A stretch of DNA of 64,000 bases, taken from contig NC_052475.1 of the NCBI RefSeq assembly GCF_009730915.1, positions 30,627,016-30,691,015 on the forward strand, in the 5' to 3' direction. Made by a program: the position numbers and the translations under genes. Numbering within the stretch: the first letter of the stretch is position 1; each line of letters starts with the position of its first letter. The stretch is from Dioscorea cayenensis subsp. rotundata (lineage: Eukaryota > Streptophyta > Magnoliopsida > Dioscoreales > Dioscoreaceae). This document shows, one piece after another, positions 37,198-50,400 of the stretch. A model generated the notes under the pieces. That model made no database searches. It was not told the DNA's origin and was given only the letters and a program-made list of their open reading frames with translations.

Positions 37198-38248
37198 TCA
37201 ACTTGAAGAACAAATTAATAGTGTGGTTTGATGGTTTTGTGAATGGTGTTTTGTAGTTTGTGCTCTTTTTGGGAGGATTAGTAGATGAATTAAAGTAGAT
37301 TTAATTAATTGCATGTAAACTCAAGTCTCTGGTTTGGTTTTCCTTAATTTGTTGGCCTCCTGTTTCTCCTTCCTGTAATACTTGGCTTGAAAATAAGTTT
37401 CAAGTTTTTCCTTTATTTTTATACATGGAGTTCCATTAATGGTGATGAGTATGCATAATTAAGATAAGTGTATGGAGAGTCCTGAAAGGTTGGACTTGAT
37501 TGATGTGTTTATGAATGTGAAAGGTTGTACAAAAACAAAAGGGAAGATTCGTATCATGTCTTTTCTTTTCTATTTCAATCATTTGTGTTTGCAGATCAGA
37601 GTTTAAGTGAAGACACTAGAAGTAATTTCATTCTGGTTATCATTAATTAGGTTAGGCTATACAAAAGTAATTATTAATTTAAATATATGATATAGATTTA
37701 CTTGTCATTTATGTTTTATCCAAGTTAAAAAAGTGAAGTTTGTTTTTGTACTTCTACTCACAGAGATAATATTCAAAACTCATCCATGAGTATATATATA
37801 TATATATATATATATATTCATCAATTTTGCTGTCAATGTTGTGAGTTGGAGGTGGAAAGGCCTCCCTTAAATCAAACTTTTTTAATTGTCGGTTGTTTCA
37901 CTGACAAAGGAAGTACCGGAGAGGAAGAAGGGAAAAAAGAAAAAGTTTTGATGTAATCTTTCAATTATAAAAATATTAAATCAAAAAGTTTTGATCATCA
38001 GCTATATATATTGGTTGCCCCTACTTGTTAGCTGCAATTATTTAATTTTTAAACTCTCAATAATAGTTTTTACTTTTTATAAATATAAACATAACTTAGT
38101 AGAGATATTAATTAGTTAAACAAAAGTACATGGAAATACAAAACAAATGGTTATAATAAATTACATGAACAATTTTTTTAAAGAAAAGTGATATAATATT
38201 TATTTTCTATTAGTTAGGTAAGAGTCGCTTAATTTTTAATTTAAATGA
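37198..38248. other. 3'UTR and intergenic DNA
   Basis: The PROPEP-like 3'UTR probably extends to about 37440. The rest is AT-rich with a (TA)n tract at 37791-37816 and no recognisable gene. Confidence 0.5.
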
Positions 38249-38585
38249 TAAAAAGTGGATAAACCACATTCATTAAAAGGCAAAGAACCCACACAAAATA
38301 CAGCAAAACAAGTCTCAAGACCCACCAGAAGTGGGAGAAACCAATACAAAGCTACAGAAAAGAAAAAAAAATACAAGAAAAGGAGGCCCCAACACGACAG
38401 GCCTCAACAGCCAACAACCACCATCGCTAAACTTCTCCCGGTGATGAGGTATGCTCCGGAGGGTCATTGGGTTCCACCTCCCTAGCCGAAACGAATTCCA
38501 GGCTCCGCTTGATTTTCTTCGTAGGCTCCTCCAACTTTGCCTATTTAGCTTCAGGACTGCATTCCTCCAACTTTTTTAAAATTTT
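38249..38585 (-). mobile_element. LINE 3' end, truncated, minus strand
   Basis: The minus strand reads KKIKRSLEFVSAREVEPNDP and ends SSPGEV with TAG at 38429-38427, then about 180 bp of 3'UTR ending GTGGTTTATCCACTTTTT at 38249. The peptide block (KRSLEF) matches KRSLDF of the LINE at 21541-21645 and the terminal GTGGTTTATCCACTTTTT is the same. Only the last few hundred bases were inserted, typical of 5'-truncated LINEs. Confidence 0.75.
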
Positions 38586-39929
38586 GTTTAATATTAGTCT
38601 ATTGATATATAGACTTTTGTGTAAAGAGATATATTAGAACTTCAGCCTACATAGAGTGAAGGCACGGGTGTTATAAAACTTTTGTGTTTATACTCGATAA
38701 GTATACCTATCCCTAATACGTGGCTTAATTATATTGGTTACAAAAAATATTTTTTGTTTTAAATAAAATAAACATATATTTTTTAAAGAAAATAAACAAA
38801 TCACTAATTTAAAAAAAATTTACAACAGTTTCTTGCAAGAGAACGATACAGTAGCGTTCTAGTTATTAACTAAAGAAAGTGCAGAAGTTACAACATTAAT
38901 GTGAAAATCTATCGTTCACAATTCACATCTCATTTAATCAATATTCACTCAAAAATAGAAAAATACAATGTTAATGCAATGATCAATTTTAAACTTTTCA
39001 TAGTTTTCTACAATATATATTCTCCATAAATGAGGTGATGAGACCCACAAACTTCCCTTCTTTAAAGATAGAAAGCATGCCTTCTTTCTATATATATATT
39101 TTTTTTTCTCCTTTTCTATTTAATTGGTATGTAACAAAAGGATGATAATGTTGTAGATCACTTGTATATTATGCCCTCGCTGGGCAGTGCTGAATACTAT
39201 ACAGTATGTACTGCATTTAAATTTAAAGAAACATACAACATATATAACAAGGAATACAGAGATCGATATATCTAAACCTTAATGAGTAATTAATTAAAAT
39301 CTTCTCATGATTAAAGTTCATTCGCTTTTTCCTAATGAACTTCAAAACTTTCTTTTTGAACCACTTATTTATATGCTTATCATGTATTGAACTATATTTC
39401 TAAAAAGATATATATGTATATTATACATCAAATTGCACTGTATATGTTTAATCTTCAGAGATAGCTATATGTATACATAATCAATATACATACGTATCTA
39501 ACGTGGACCATGCCATGCATACATATTGTGGTTTTTGCACACTCACATCGATGCTTATGTATACTCCTTAAAATTTTGGTCTATGCAAATTAAAGCTATA
39601 TATATATATATATTATAGGAACTTAATTATTTCCATGCTTACATGCAAATCTGAATTGCTTAATTGATTTACTTACATATACCAATTCAGTATGAAAGAA
39701 TATGCTAGTTAATAACCTATTTGGAGAATTAATGCTAGGTTTGTTAACATTATATATATATATATATATATAAGTCTAAAGACTTTGATCACTTTCACAA
39801 AAGCCTTCATGAAAAAAAAAAGACAGATTTCATTCATAACAAAACTAACCTCATTTATAATTTTGTTCTTCTCAAGAACATAGCATTGATCCTCCAATAC
39901 AACATTGCAAGTGATCAACAACATGTTTA
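38586..39929. other. Intergenic region
   Basis: AT-rich; no gene or clear mobile element recognised. Confidence 0.5.
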
Positions 39930-40397
39930 TCATAGCATCGAAGATGAAGGAAATGCATTCGATTGGCGAAAACTCTGCAAAATGGTGGCGATAGTCATTG
40001 AATCATCGTCATCACCATCAACCAAATGACCATGATCTTCACCAATCTCCAAGTTATACCCAGAGCAATATTCCTTCTCCTCCTCCGAAGGAGAAGGTGG
40101 CGGAGGCGGCGGTGGAGGAGGTGGAGAAGGCATAGTAAGAAATGGATAGTAAAAATTAGTTTGAGCTCTACCGATGCCACTAAAGGTGATCGACGACATA
40201 TCATAAACTAATGCTGCTTCCTCCGCCGTATCAAATGTGCCTAACCAGTGTCTCTCCTTAGTATAAGGGTTTCTAATCTCCGCCGCATAACGCCCCCATG
40301 GTCTCCGCCGTACTCCTAAGTACTCCGTCGATGCTCTAGACCGTCTTCTCCTGTGACGAGGAAGGATCATGCATTGTAAGTGATCAGCCATGTCCAT
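39930..40397 (-). CDS. ERF transcription factor, AP2 domain (LEP/DRN-type group VIII)
   Basis: Single exon, 155 residues, first ATG at 40397-40395. A basic stretch [11 protein letters not shown] precedes one AP2/ERF domain (about 24-83): [40 protein letters not shown]. The Ala and Asp positions are those of the ERF, not DREB, subfamily, so a GCC-box-like target is expected. A proline run of about ten residues follows and then an acidic segment ([16 protein letters not shown]) that may activate transcription. The domain resembles the LEAFY PETIOLE / DORNROSCHEN / FRIZZY PANICLE branch, which controls meristem and organ outgrowth, but its end ([17 protein letters not shown]) departs from the usual AARSMRGxRARTNF. 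Orthology is therefore open. A TTAGGGTTT telo-box lies at 40498-40506, upstream of the start. Confidence 0.9.
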   Translation of the reverse strand: MDMADHLQCMILPRHRRRRSRASTEYLGVRRRPWGRYAAEIRNPYTKERHWLGTFDTAEEAALVYDMSSITFSGIGRAQTNFYYPFLTMPSPPPPPPPPPPSPSEEEKEYCSGYNLEIGEDHGHLVDGDDDDSMTIATILQSFRQSNAFPSSSML

Positions 40398-41881
40398 ATA
40401 TAGGTGCAATGATAATTGTTGCAAAGAGTGTTCAATATCCTATCTCTATATATAGTTACATGCAACAATATATATATAGTCTGGAGAAAGAGTTGCATTA
40501 GGGTTTGGTAGAGTAATTTGTAGGTGTTATCAAAGTGATGAAACACGTTGGTTTGGGAGTAGTCTAATTAAATAGGTAGGCTAAGTGGAAAGGTTAGGGA
40601 GGGGAGTAGCACTTTTTTATTTGGGCAGGTGAGATGAAGGAGGGCGTTGTTTATTAATTAGAGAAAGACAATGAGGAAGGTGTTGTAATTTGTTTCTGAA
40701 AGTGGTTGGTTAAATGGCTTCTTTTTTCCTTGTTTTCCTCGACATGATAAGACATTAATGGCCATTTTCCGCAATTCACTGAGTTCCATTATGCTTTGGT
40801 ACTTGCCTTTATATATATTATATATATAATTGAATCACTTCATGAACTTGAAGAATTTTGGAGTTTAATTGCATGTGTAGATTTACATATATATATATAT
40901 ATATAATTATATATAGTGTCAAACAAGATATTCATTTAGTTTACTGATCTATCTTGGACTGTTTACTTATAATACATCTTGATATGTTAGTCAATCTTTA
41001 TTATCGAAAATATTGATTGTATGTTACTTGATTGATTGATTCTCTATAATTAAAATTAAGAAGGAAGATCAAGTTTATAAACTTAGTTTCTTTTGTCAAG
41101 CATGACCTCAAATTCTTCCACAAAATAATTAATAAAATAGAGAGTGAGAATAATTGTTATCTAGCACAAAAAATAGATGAATGTCATTTCTTGTTTAAGA
41201 GACAAATGAATCTCACTTTGTATTAATTATAAAAGTGTGTGATTTGTGCCAATTGAAGTGTATAGAAAGTTTGTATGAAGATCACAATTTAAAAAGTATC
41301 TTAAGAAAAATAGTTGGATACATATATAGTCATGAAACATTAATTATATAAGGAATTATTTAGAAACATATATAGTGTTGCATATAATTGAATCCATTTT
41401 TTCAGTAAACTCTTGTTGATTATGCTCAAATCAAATGTTACAATCAAAGGAGTTTTATTCCATTGTCTTATCAAACCAGAAAAGAAGATAAAAAGTTGTC
41501 CCACTGATATGTCTATGCTATAATTAAATAAATTAATGGAGTACTTCATTAAGTTTAGAATTCATTAAAATAAATGAAGATAATACTTTGAAGAAGTGGG
41601 GAGCATACTTCTCTTCAAATGAGGATAGGAAAACTTTATACTATAGATGGAAACAGTTATATATTTTTCTTAAACCCTTCATCTTATGTACTTCCAAATG
41701 GCTGAAGATACATTCAGTGAACTTATAAAATTTTTTGCACCCCGCTCACAATACAAAAAGTATTATATTTAATACTTGATTTTGTCCATTCTCTCTCACT
41801 CTTTTCCTCTTTATTTTAAACAATCATTCAATATATATATATATAGACTGTCCAACATGGTGCTTTTCTTTATGTTGACAG
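40398..41881. other. ERF upstream region and spacer
   Basis: Contains the ERF promoter, with a telo-box at 40498-40506 about 100 bp before the ATG, and AT-rich DNA with (TA)n tracts. No other gene supported. Confidence 0.5.
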
Positions 41882-41992
41882 GCTGAAGTTGTGAGGAATA
41901 TAACATTAGTTGTAACAGGTGTTCTTGCCACAACGCGTGCTAATAACCCAGTGTTCAAGTATTTGACTCTTATTGAGGATGCGGGAGATTAA
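41882..41992 (+). pseudogene. Isolated exon-like fragment, unidentified
   Basis: Right after a good acceptor (TTGACAG) a 37-codon phase-0 stretch reads AEVVRNITLVVTGVLATTRA then NNPVFKYLTLIEDAGD and TAA. It has a protein-like composition unlike the AT-rich surroundings. No upstream exon was found within several hundred bases, so it may be the last exon of a lost or transposed gene. I do not recognise the family. Confidence 0.35.
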
Positions 41993-43076
41993 GAGTTTTA
42001 CTCTTTTAATAGATGATTAAGAGATAGTTAAAACATAATAATAAAATATGTGTATTTAAAACGACTTATCCAAATTATAAATAAAGAAGTAAGTCTTGTT
42101 TATATTTAAAAAAATTGATAATTTTGTGTTGTTTTGTTTTTCAGATTTTTTTCAAAAAAACAAAGATGAAAGGTTAGTTCTAGAGAAGTTCCAAGCAAGA
42201 ACAAATTAACATGTGAAACATGTATGACCATCACAGTGTGGTATCTCTTTATCTTTAAATATTTATGTAATTAGAAAAGTGAGTATTCATGGAATAATTG
42301 TTATTTTCTTCATCATTAAAAGTTCATTCCAATAAACTAGTGCTTGCAAAAGGAATGATATTCCCTTCTCACTTGTGAGTCATGTGAATTATTGCCTCAT
42401 TGACATGACAGGATCGGAGTTGATCAGTTAGCATGTTTACTATATAATAATAATTATATATTTCGTATATTAGGTAATAATAATACTCTATGGCAATAAA
42501 AAATACAAATGTTGTTTAAACCTGTAATATCACATGGGACATGAGTTATTTATTTTTCTCGTCTCTTGATATTAAGAATATATAAATGAATCAGAAGGCT
42601 CCCTAATATTTATATATATATATATATATGACACAAGTAGTGGAGATGCCCATTGGATCATGTCTAACATGACATGAGTGGCCACACAAGGTCAACTACC
42701 ATTTTGAGTTCCACCTTCATTTTATTACATCATATTGTTCTTGTTCAAATTGCCAACAATTTCAAAAGATCTCATCAGCACACTATGCACACTATACACA
42801 GATGCATTATGTATACATAAAGAGAAAAGAAGTTTAAAGATTCTCTTAAAGGAGAGAACTTCAAGAGAAAACAATCACACACAAAAACATTCATCTTAAA
42901 AGCAATTAATTAACACACATACAGAATAAAGAAAAAGGTAATAATTATCTTTAAAAACCAGAACATTATTGAAAGACAGAAACAAAGTCAAGAATAAGAA
43001 TACAGTACTATATATATATATATATCCATGCATGCATGCATCCATGCATGCACTGTTATTAGTGCGTCTATATGCA
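41993..43076. other. Spacer downstream of NF-YB
   Basis: No gene seen. CATGCATG (RY-type) repeats occur at 43028-43050, next to the NF-YB 3' end. Confidence 0.5.
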
Positions 43077-43625
43077 CTACCACTGAACTCCTCCATTAAC
43101 ATGACTGGAAAAAGCTCCACCACCATTTGCACTTCCACCTCCATGAAAACCACCAAACCCTAAAAGTTTACCATTCATGGTTCCACCCTCATCAGTACTA
43201 CTACTACCTTGCTTTGCCGGCATCGAGCTTTTATCATCTTCGGTCTCTCTATACTTATTGAGATATATCTTAAGAGGGGCAACATAGTTATCAAAACCAA
43301 GTGCTGTCATGGCAGAGAGAAGGTCATCTCCGTTGATGGTCTTCCTCTTTTCTCTCTGGCACTTGTCAGAGGCCTCGCCGGTGATGAAGCTTATGAACTC
43401 CGACACGCACTCCTGCACCGTCTCCTTGGCTTCTTTGGAGATCTTTGCGTTGGCAGGGAGGGACTTCTTCATGATTCTGCTCACGTTGGCTATGGGGAGG
43501 AAGCAGTCTTGCTCTTTGGAAGAGGTGGCTCCGCCGCCGGCTCCGCCGCCGGAGTCTGCGTCCGATGGAGGGCTGTTGGCAGGGCTCATGAGCTGATCAT
43601 GCTGGTGGTTCTTCCTTCCTTTCAT
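43077..43625 (-). CDS. NF-YB subunit of the CCAAT-binding factor
   Basis: Intronless, 182 residues, start ATG 43625-43623. The histone-fold core (about 38-128) is plain: [60 protein letters not shown], then [14 protein letters not shown]. The N-terminus is Ser/Gly-rich and the C-terminus Gly-rich. NF-YB pairs with NF-YC in the cytosol or nucleus, recruits NF-YA and binds CCAAT; some plant forms pair with CONSTANS-type proteins in flowering. It is of the common, not the LEC1, type, since it has Lys in SKEAK where LEC1 has the special Asp. Two positions are unusual: Cys41 where the family has Arg (QDRFLP) and Ser104 where the family has Trp (LLWAM). A telo-box (AAACCCTAAA) at 43653-43662 lies 28 bp upstream. 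Confidence 0.95.
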   Translation of the reverse strand: MKGRKNHQHDQLMSPANSPPSDADSGGGAGGGATSSKEQDCFLPIANVSRIMKKSLPANAKISKEAKETVQECVSEFISFITGEASDKCQREKRKTINGDDLLSAMTALGFDNYVAPLKIYLNKYRETEDDKSSMPAKQGSSSTDEGGTMNGKLLGFGGFHGGGSANGGGAFSSHVNGGVQW

Positions 43626-44654
43626 GGTGGAGATGGTGAGAGAGTTGAGGACTTTAGGGTTTGGTTTTATAGGTTAGAACTTAGAAGAACAAATTTAAGA
43701 AGATGGTGGGAAGAGTAGTGCAAGTGGAAAGACTGTTTTGATAAAACATAAAGTAAATTAATTATTTATATTTACCTCTTAATAAATTAACTTAAATAAA
43801 GAAATGAAAACTCAATTATATATTTAATAAATGAAGTAAATAATAAATTTTTTTATTATTTTTTTGTCTCTTGTTTTTCCCAATTAGTGTGATATATATA
43901 TACATATATAGAGCTCTAATTATAAGAAGATTTGAATATTGATTAAAGAAAAAAAAAGTAATATTTTGCTAAGATTCTCCTCCAATCACATCATGAAAAA
44001 AGGAATATATCACGCCGAAGGATGCAATTAAAGCCATTAACAATAGTTATTAAATTATAAATTTTGCCAATTAATTAATGAAAGAAATTTAAGGGATACT
44101 CAACATATATGGTTGTGCCAAATGTCTACAGTATGAACTAATATCATTTCATAAACACTTAAATGACCATTAATATATGTCTTCTCACTAGATTAAATGC
44201 AACTAAAATATAAATAGATGGTGATGTTGATCAAATAGGCATGAGTTATAATGACATGGATGGACTTGTTTATAGTTGTAGGTCAAATTAAGGGTTTGTG
44301 TGATCTTGCCTCAAGAGACATGTTCAAGTTTGGGAATGATTAAGCTTAAAAAAATAAATTATAAAAAGGGTGACTAATTAAAAGATAATGACAAGAAGCC
44401 AAAAGAAAGAAAAATTGATACCCAAAGACCATGCCATGTTTTGATGCCATGAACCTCCACATAGAGACACTAGATGCCCTATTTATTTATTTATTTATTT
44501 ATTATTTTTTGAGTATCTCATTGAGTTGGTATAACTTAAGTGTGTGTATCTTTATATATTGGAAAGGAACAATCGTATTTTTAATCTTACATTTACTTCT
44601 ACTGCATCTATTCTTATTAAAATTTATCATGTGTTAATTAATTGGTGCTCTGCA
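43626..44654. other. NF-YB upstream region
   Basis: Promoter of NF-YB with a telo-box at 43653-43662, then AT-rich DNA; (TTTA)n at 44480-44503. No other gene supported. Confidence 0.5.
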
Positions 44655-45037
44655 GCTAAAGATTCGACACAACAAGTTTCCAACGAGTCCATTGTGACTG
44701 TCAAGCGCTTCCTCGATTTCCTGAGCGCCAGATCTACGGATCTCGCCAGCAACTCACAGCCTCCTCAACCCCATGAGTGATCCCTTTGGACCCGGCTGAG
44801 CTGACCTCTGCTGTCTCTTGGTGGACTTCGTCTCCTCAGCTCCTGGTTGTGGATCTTTGTTTGGGTTTTTTTCTGTTGTTGTTTTTTTTTCTCGTTGTAT
44901 TGTTCTGTTACACCGCTGGTGTTGCATCCTCCTCTTTTCATTTTCCTCTGTTTTTTTCTTTTACTTGTTTGTCTTAGTCGTCTGTTGTTGTTTTCGGCTT
45001 TTTCCCTTTTTAAATAAATTAATAGTTTATCCACTTT
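44655..45037 (+). mobile_element. LINE 3' end, truncated, plus strand
   Basis: A coding tail reads VKRFLDFLSARSTDLASNSQ and ends PPQPHE, TGA 44778-44780. A T-rich 3'UTR follows and ends AGTTTATCCACTTTTATAAA with an (AT)n run. Peptide and terminus match the LINEs at 19345-21816 and 38249-38585. The body upstream is missing. Confidence 0.75.
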
Positions 45038-47243
45038 TATAAATATATATATATATATATTAGGGTATTATATTGTCATAATAAAAGTTGATAAAAAAGT
45101 TTTAGTAACTTGTTTGATAACTTTGTAGTTCTTGCCGGCCTTAAACTTATAAACTATAGGAAGCATCATACAAGCAAGCTACAAATATAATATATTAAAA
45201 CTAATGACAGAAAGATAGCAAAGAATTCTTTTTATTAATGGCAATCCAATATTTATCTAATTCATTTGTACATCACTATAATATCAATGCTTAATTTTTT
45301 TAGTAATGGCAACGATTGTTAATATCTTTGAATTGAAGTTTAATTAACAGAAATGTGTCTGTTATGAATGTTTATGGCATGATTTCTTTTTTCCTTTTGT
45401 TTGAACACATGACTCTTTCTTCTATGAGAAATTAAATTAGAACCTTGAAATATTATGATTTGTTTTTTTGTGGGTAGTTAATAGTTTGTTTATTTAGATT
45501 GTTTGGCACTGAATAAATAATTTAATTAAGGTTAGCAAAGTGGATAGCCTGTGAATTGAGTGTTGCCAAATAGACTTTGTTTGTTCATTGCCTTCCAAAT
45601 TAGCATGCCCAATCAAACTCTTCTAATTATACATATATATATACACACATTATATCCTGCAAAAAAATAATAAAATATATAAAATAAAATTCACGGAACA
45701 AAACTCAAGGAGTTCCATTTTTTTTTAAAAAAAAATTAATTAGATTATTAATTAAATTAATTGAATTTATCCAAACTCTAATGTTATATATGAATGCATA
45801 ATGTATGTATATTATATAGTATACATCAATAATATTTTTATAAAAAGCCTTTATTTTAATTTAAAATATTAAAGTATTCTAAAGTAGATTACAGGCTTTT
45901 AAAGCTTCATAATATTGTCTAGGTTTGAAGATCTTTGATTCTTTATTTTAACTATGTAGCCGGTTGTTTTTAATTTTGTATTTAATTTTATTTTTCAAAA
46001 TAAAGACAAAAAGTTTTCTTGCGGATAACATTACGTACACCCATGATCTTACAAGCTTCTTTAATTATTAAAATTTATATTATCTTGAGACATTTAATTT
46101 TACATACAAAACTAAATTTCTTTTTATATATTATATATATATATATTTTTTGACAAATAAACAACAAACAACTCCTATTAAAAAAAAATCAAGGATATGA
46201 AAAAAAAAATTAACACATATGTACTCTCATCTGACACAAGCTTTATGGTTTGATCTCAGACCCTCCTAAAAATGAACAACTTAAAACCTACACAAGAGAC
46301 TTAGTGTTAATAATTAAAAAAGCCGTTATCTATTATAATGTATTATATTATAACAATTCGATATCAAATGATATTGCAATAATATCAATAATTAAGACCT
46401 ATTTACATATTATTATTATTGCTTTGATGCACTTCCTCATACCCACGGTGACTTATTTATTATGTTATATATATTTTATATATTTATTTATTTATTTGGG
46501 TGATCGAGCCCATCAGCAAAAAGCCCAGCCCATTTAAAAAAAAAAAAATACTAACAAATGTTGTAATACTAATAAGTAATAACCGTTACACTGAACCGGT
46601 TTTCAGAGTCCACGTCACATTGTTTGACCTGAATGACGTGGCACATTGTGGACCCCATCTTGTCCTTTGACTCGAATGGCTTTCGAGTTAGGTCCCTTTC
46701 CACTGCTCTCAAGCGTGGGCGGGGGCTTTGACTACTCCCACCGGGCAACAACGGGCACCCTCCACGCGACTCCCCTGCCCGTTCTCATTCCACTATACTT
46801 ACTTCCTCACCATACGAACAATATTTCACCGTTCGATTAAAAACTATTGTTGATCTTGATGCACAATCAACGGCGAATAAGATGACCGCATGATAGGGAT
46901 GTATGTTTTTGTTTATTGTGGAGCCATGAGGACTCCCTCCATCTCTCTACAACACTTGCCTTCACTTCCCGAACATTAAAAGATTTTTCAGGGAAAGAAG
47001 AAGAAACCCGGCAATGAGAAGGTAAATCTTGCACGATTTCTCTCTGGATATACATTGAATCTCGAATCCTTTCTGGTTTTTGGAATTAGAGCTTGTTTTG
47101 GATCGGATCGGTTGTCTTCTTGATGGGAATGATGGGGTTTTGGAGGGTTTGCTGGGTTTGAGAGTGGTTGGGATTTCGGAGGTGAGGGTTTGGATGGATC
47201 TGAGAGTGTAGGTGGGTTTTGGAGTTTGGAGATTTGGTTTGTG
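45038..47243. other. Intergenic region and SERK upstream region
   Basis: AT-rich to about 46560, without a gene. From about 46580 the DNA is GC-richer and carries TGACGTGG (about 46635) and TTTGACC elements; this is the likely SERK promoter and leader. Confidence 0.5.
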
Positions 47244-47384
47244 ATGCTGATGGAGCGGGAGGGGATGATGGCGTGGTTTTTGTGGCTGATCTTGGTGTTT
47301 CAGCCTCTGGCTAGGGTTTTGGCTAACATGGAAGGTAAGGTTCGGCACTCTGCGTTGATCTTCTGTTCTTGTTTTCATTTTATT

Positions 47385-47457
<73 letters not shown>

Positions 47458-50400
47458 TTTTGTGGTGGGTGGGTGGGGAGGAGTGGGATTTTAGCTGAGA
47501 TAATGCTGGTTTGGGAGTGAGAGATCTGGATGATGCTTAGGTTTTTCTAGGGTTGCCAGAAACGGAGTGCTTGTTTTGTAAGTGGTTCCCAGTTGGTTTG
47601 TGAATAGATAGTAAATTCTTTTGCTGGAAAGTTTGGTGCTTTGATCTTGCTGTGTTTCTTATTGGAACTTATCATTGGATTCTTGGACACTTTTTCTTGA
47701 TTCTTAGAAGTTGCAAATGTTTTTTGGGCGACCAGTGCTTGCCTATCTTTATGCCTGATGTTGCATTGTCCACATGAACTTGAGTAGTATGTGTGCTTGG
47801 TTTTTATGAAGTGTGCCTATTTTTAATAGTGAAGGAAGAGTTTTTGTCATAAGATCATGTTGATATATTTGTGGTGTTGATATATTGCTGCTGGAGAAGT
47901 ATTATCTGTGCTGTAATAGATGCTTTTCTTTTTCTAAGCATAATGTGTGGAGTTGGTAAATTTTTTCTTTTTTTTGAGATAGACAGATATTGCTGAAAGA
48001 ATGAAGTTTACAAAGATGATTATATCTTGTTTGGTGATGAAACCTATTTATTTGTTTTTTCTTCTCCTTAAGTTCTTGATGTGTCATATATATATATTGT
48101 CCCTTTCACTGATTACATTTTTAATACGATAAATATTATTTCCATATATTTGCTAGCAGCCTTAAATTTTAGTGTTTGATTTGTGACTTTTTTTTTAGTT
48201 TATCATGACATTTCTTTTTGATTGCCAACAGGTGATGCGCTACACCAGTTACGAACCAATTTAAATGATCCTAATAGTGTACTTCAAAGTTGGGACCCAA
48301 CATTGGTCAATCCATGCACTTGGTTCCATGTTACATGTAACAATGACAATAGTGTGATTAGAGTGTAAGTAGATAGTTTGCTGCCTTAACATTGTGTGCC
48401 AGTTCAGGGCATTGCTATTCTTGTATCATGAAATCTGCCATGCTCTCTTTTCCTCTTTCAGTGACCTTGGGAATGCTGCGTTGTCCGGCTCGTTGGTTCC
48501 ACAGCTTGGTCAGCTGAAAAATCTGCAGTACTTGTAAGTTAGTGCTAGCTGAAGATTTAGTATTGTTTCTTGGCCTTTTCTAGTTGACACTTTTTCGCAT
48601 ATGAGGGGCTCTGCTGAATTTCTCATGAACAAAATCCTATTGACAAGTAAAAATTCATTATCATGATAGATCTCTTTGCAAATGGATTTATGAAGGTTAG
48701 TTTTAATCTTCGATATTGGACAGTCTATGATGTCTGCCTTACATCTGCAATGTCAGAATGTGGTTGTTTGGCAAAGAAACAGTAATAAGTAGCAAGTTAC
48801 TTGCATGCTGGTTTGTTATATTTAAGTACACCTTCAGCAGCTCCCTCTATATTAAACAGGCAGTGCTACTGTCTCACAGACCCAAACCAGTGTTCTTTGC
48901 AAGTTGAGTATGAGGTTTTTACATGCTTTTTCCATGAATGGCGGCCAAGTATAGATATGTCTAGTGTGCTCATGCTTGACATTTATACTAGTGAATATCA
49001 TGTGGTTCATGTTTAAAGTTTCAAATGAATTTTCCACAAAGCCAATTTTATATCATTTCGTCATTCCCATAGCCTGTTAGGTGAATATTACATATGGCCA
49101 TCTTTCCATTCAGAATTTTGTATGCTCAGTACTTCTGCAGCCATTACATGGTAGCCATCAATGTAGCTTGTCAGCATCCTCTTCCAACTTGTCTTAATTT
49201 GAGCAGGGAACAATTTCTGGTGGAGATTACTTGATAATCATACTTACTCCATTAATCTTTACAGGGAGCTTTACAGTAACAACATAAGTGGTACAATTCC
49301 CAGTGAACTAGGGAACCTGACAAACTTGGTGAGCTTGGATCTTTACCTAAACAATTTTACTGGCGTAATACCTGATACACTTGGGAACTTGTCAAAACTG
49401 CGCTTTCTGTAAGTTAATTTATCTCTTATCTCAGTTTTAATATCTCTGATGTGTGTAACTTCCTTTTCTTGCCTTAGCAATTTTGGTTGGCTTCAGGAAA
49501 CGCATTCTTTTGCTCAAATTAATCTGTTGATTATGTAACAAAGTAAACCTAGAGTCCAGGGTTGTGATTGAGAAATAGTGTTAGCTGGTCTGTTGTATAA
49601 ACTGAGATCAGTTGAATATTTTTTGGATAAATTTTGCAGTGATGAATGCTTTACTTTCTTCGTCAAATAATTGTGCGTCATGTTAGCTATAAAACTTTAA
49701 CAAGCTCTTGTTTCTTGAAATATCTGTGCAAGGATAGCCGGCTTAACAATAATAGCTTGACTGGTCAAATTCCTACATCATTGACAAATATCAATGCACT
49801 CCAAGTTCTGTAAGTTGCTCTGTTTCTGTTTTTAAAGAATCTACATTGTTCTATTTGTCTTATTTGTTTCCCTATGTGAAAATCATTTCTTGTGGAATAA
49901 ACATTGGATAATTAAACATGCAGTGATCTGTCAAACAACAATCTGTCTGGTGAAGTTCCATCCTCAGGCTCCTTTTCATTATTTACTCCCATTAGGTATT
50001 TTTATTATAAAACTTTAACCAGACTCAGATTTGTCAGATTTATATCTGCTGACGTCATATGCTGAAACTTTGCAGTTTTGGCAACAATCCTTTTTTATGC
50101 GGACCTGGTACGACAAAGCCATGTCCTGGTGCTCCGCCATTTTCTCCACCACCTCCTTTCCTTGCACCAGGACCACCATCATCTCAAGGTGATACCGGAT
50201 GTTATTCTAAGATCTTTCTTGTTTATCAGTTTCATTCTATTGTAACAACAAAGCTAACCTGCTTAAATCTGAATCTTAGTTCTGTAAAACTGCTGGAATT
50301 TTTTTTTTCCCTTTTTGGCTTGGATAGACTGTTTATTTCATTTCTTGATCCTGCCATCACTTAAAATTACTGCAAGTGAGCTGGAAATTGAAATCTCTGT

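Noticed and set aside
43077-43625. LEC1-type NF-YB
   Set aside because: The special Asp of LEC1/L1L proteins is replaced by the Lys found in ordinary NF-YB.
44431-44640. Open stretch with (TTTA)n
   Set aside because: Mostly the translation of a simple repeat.
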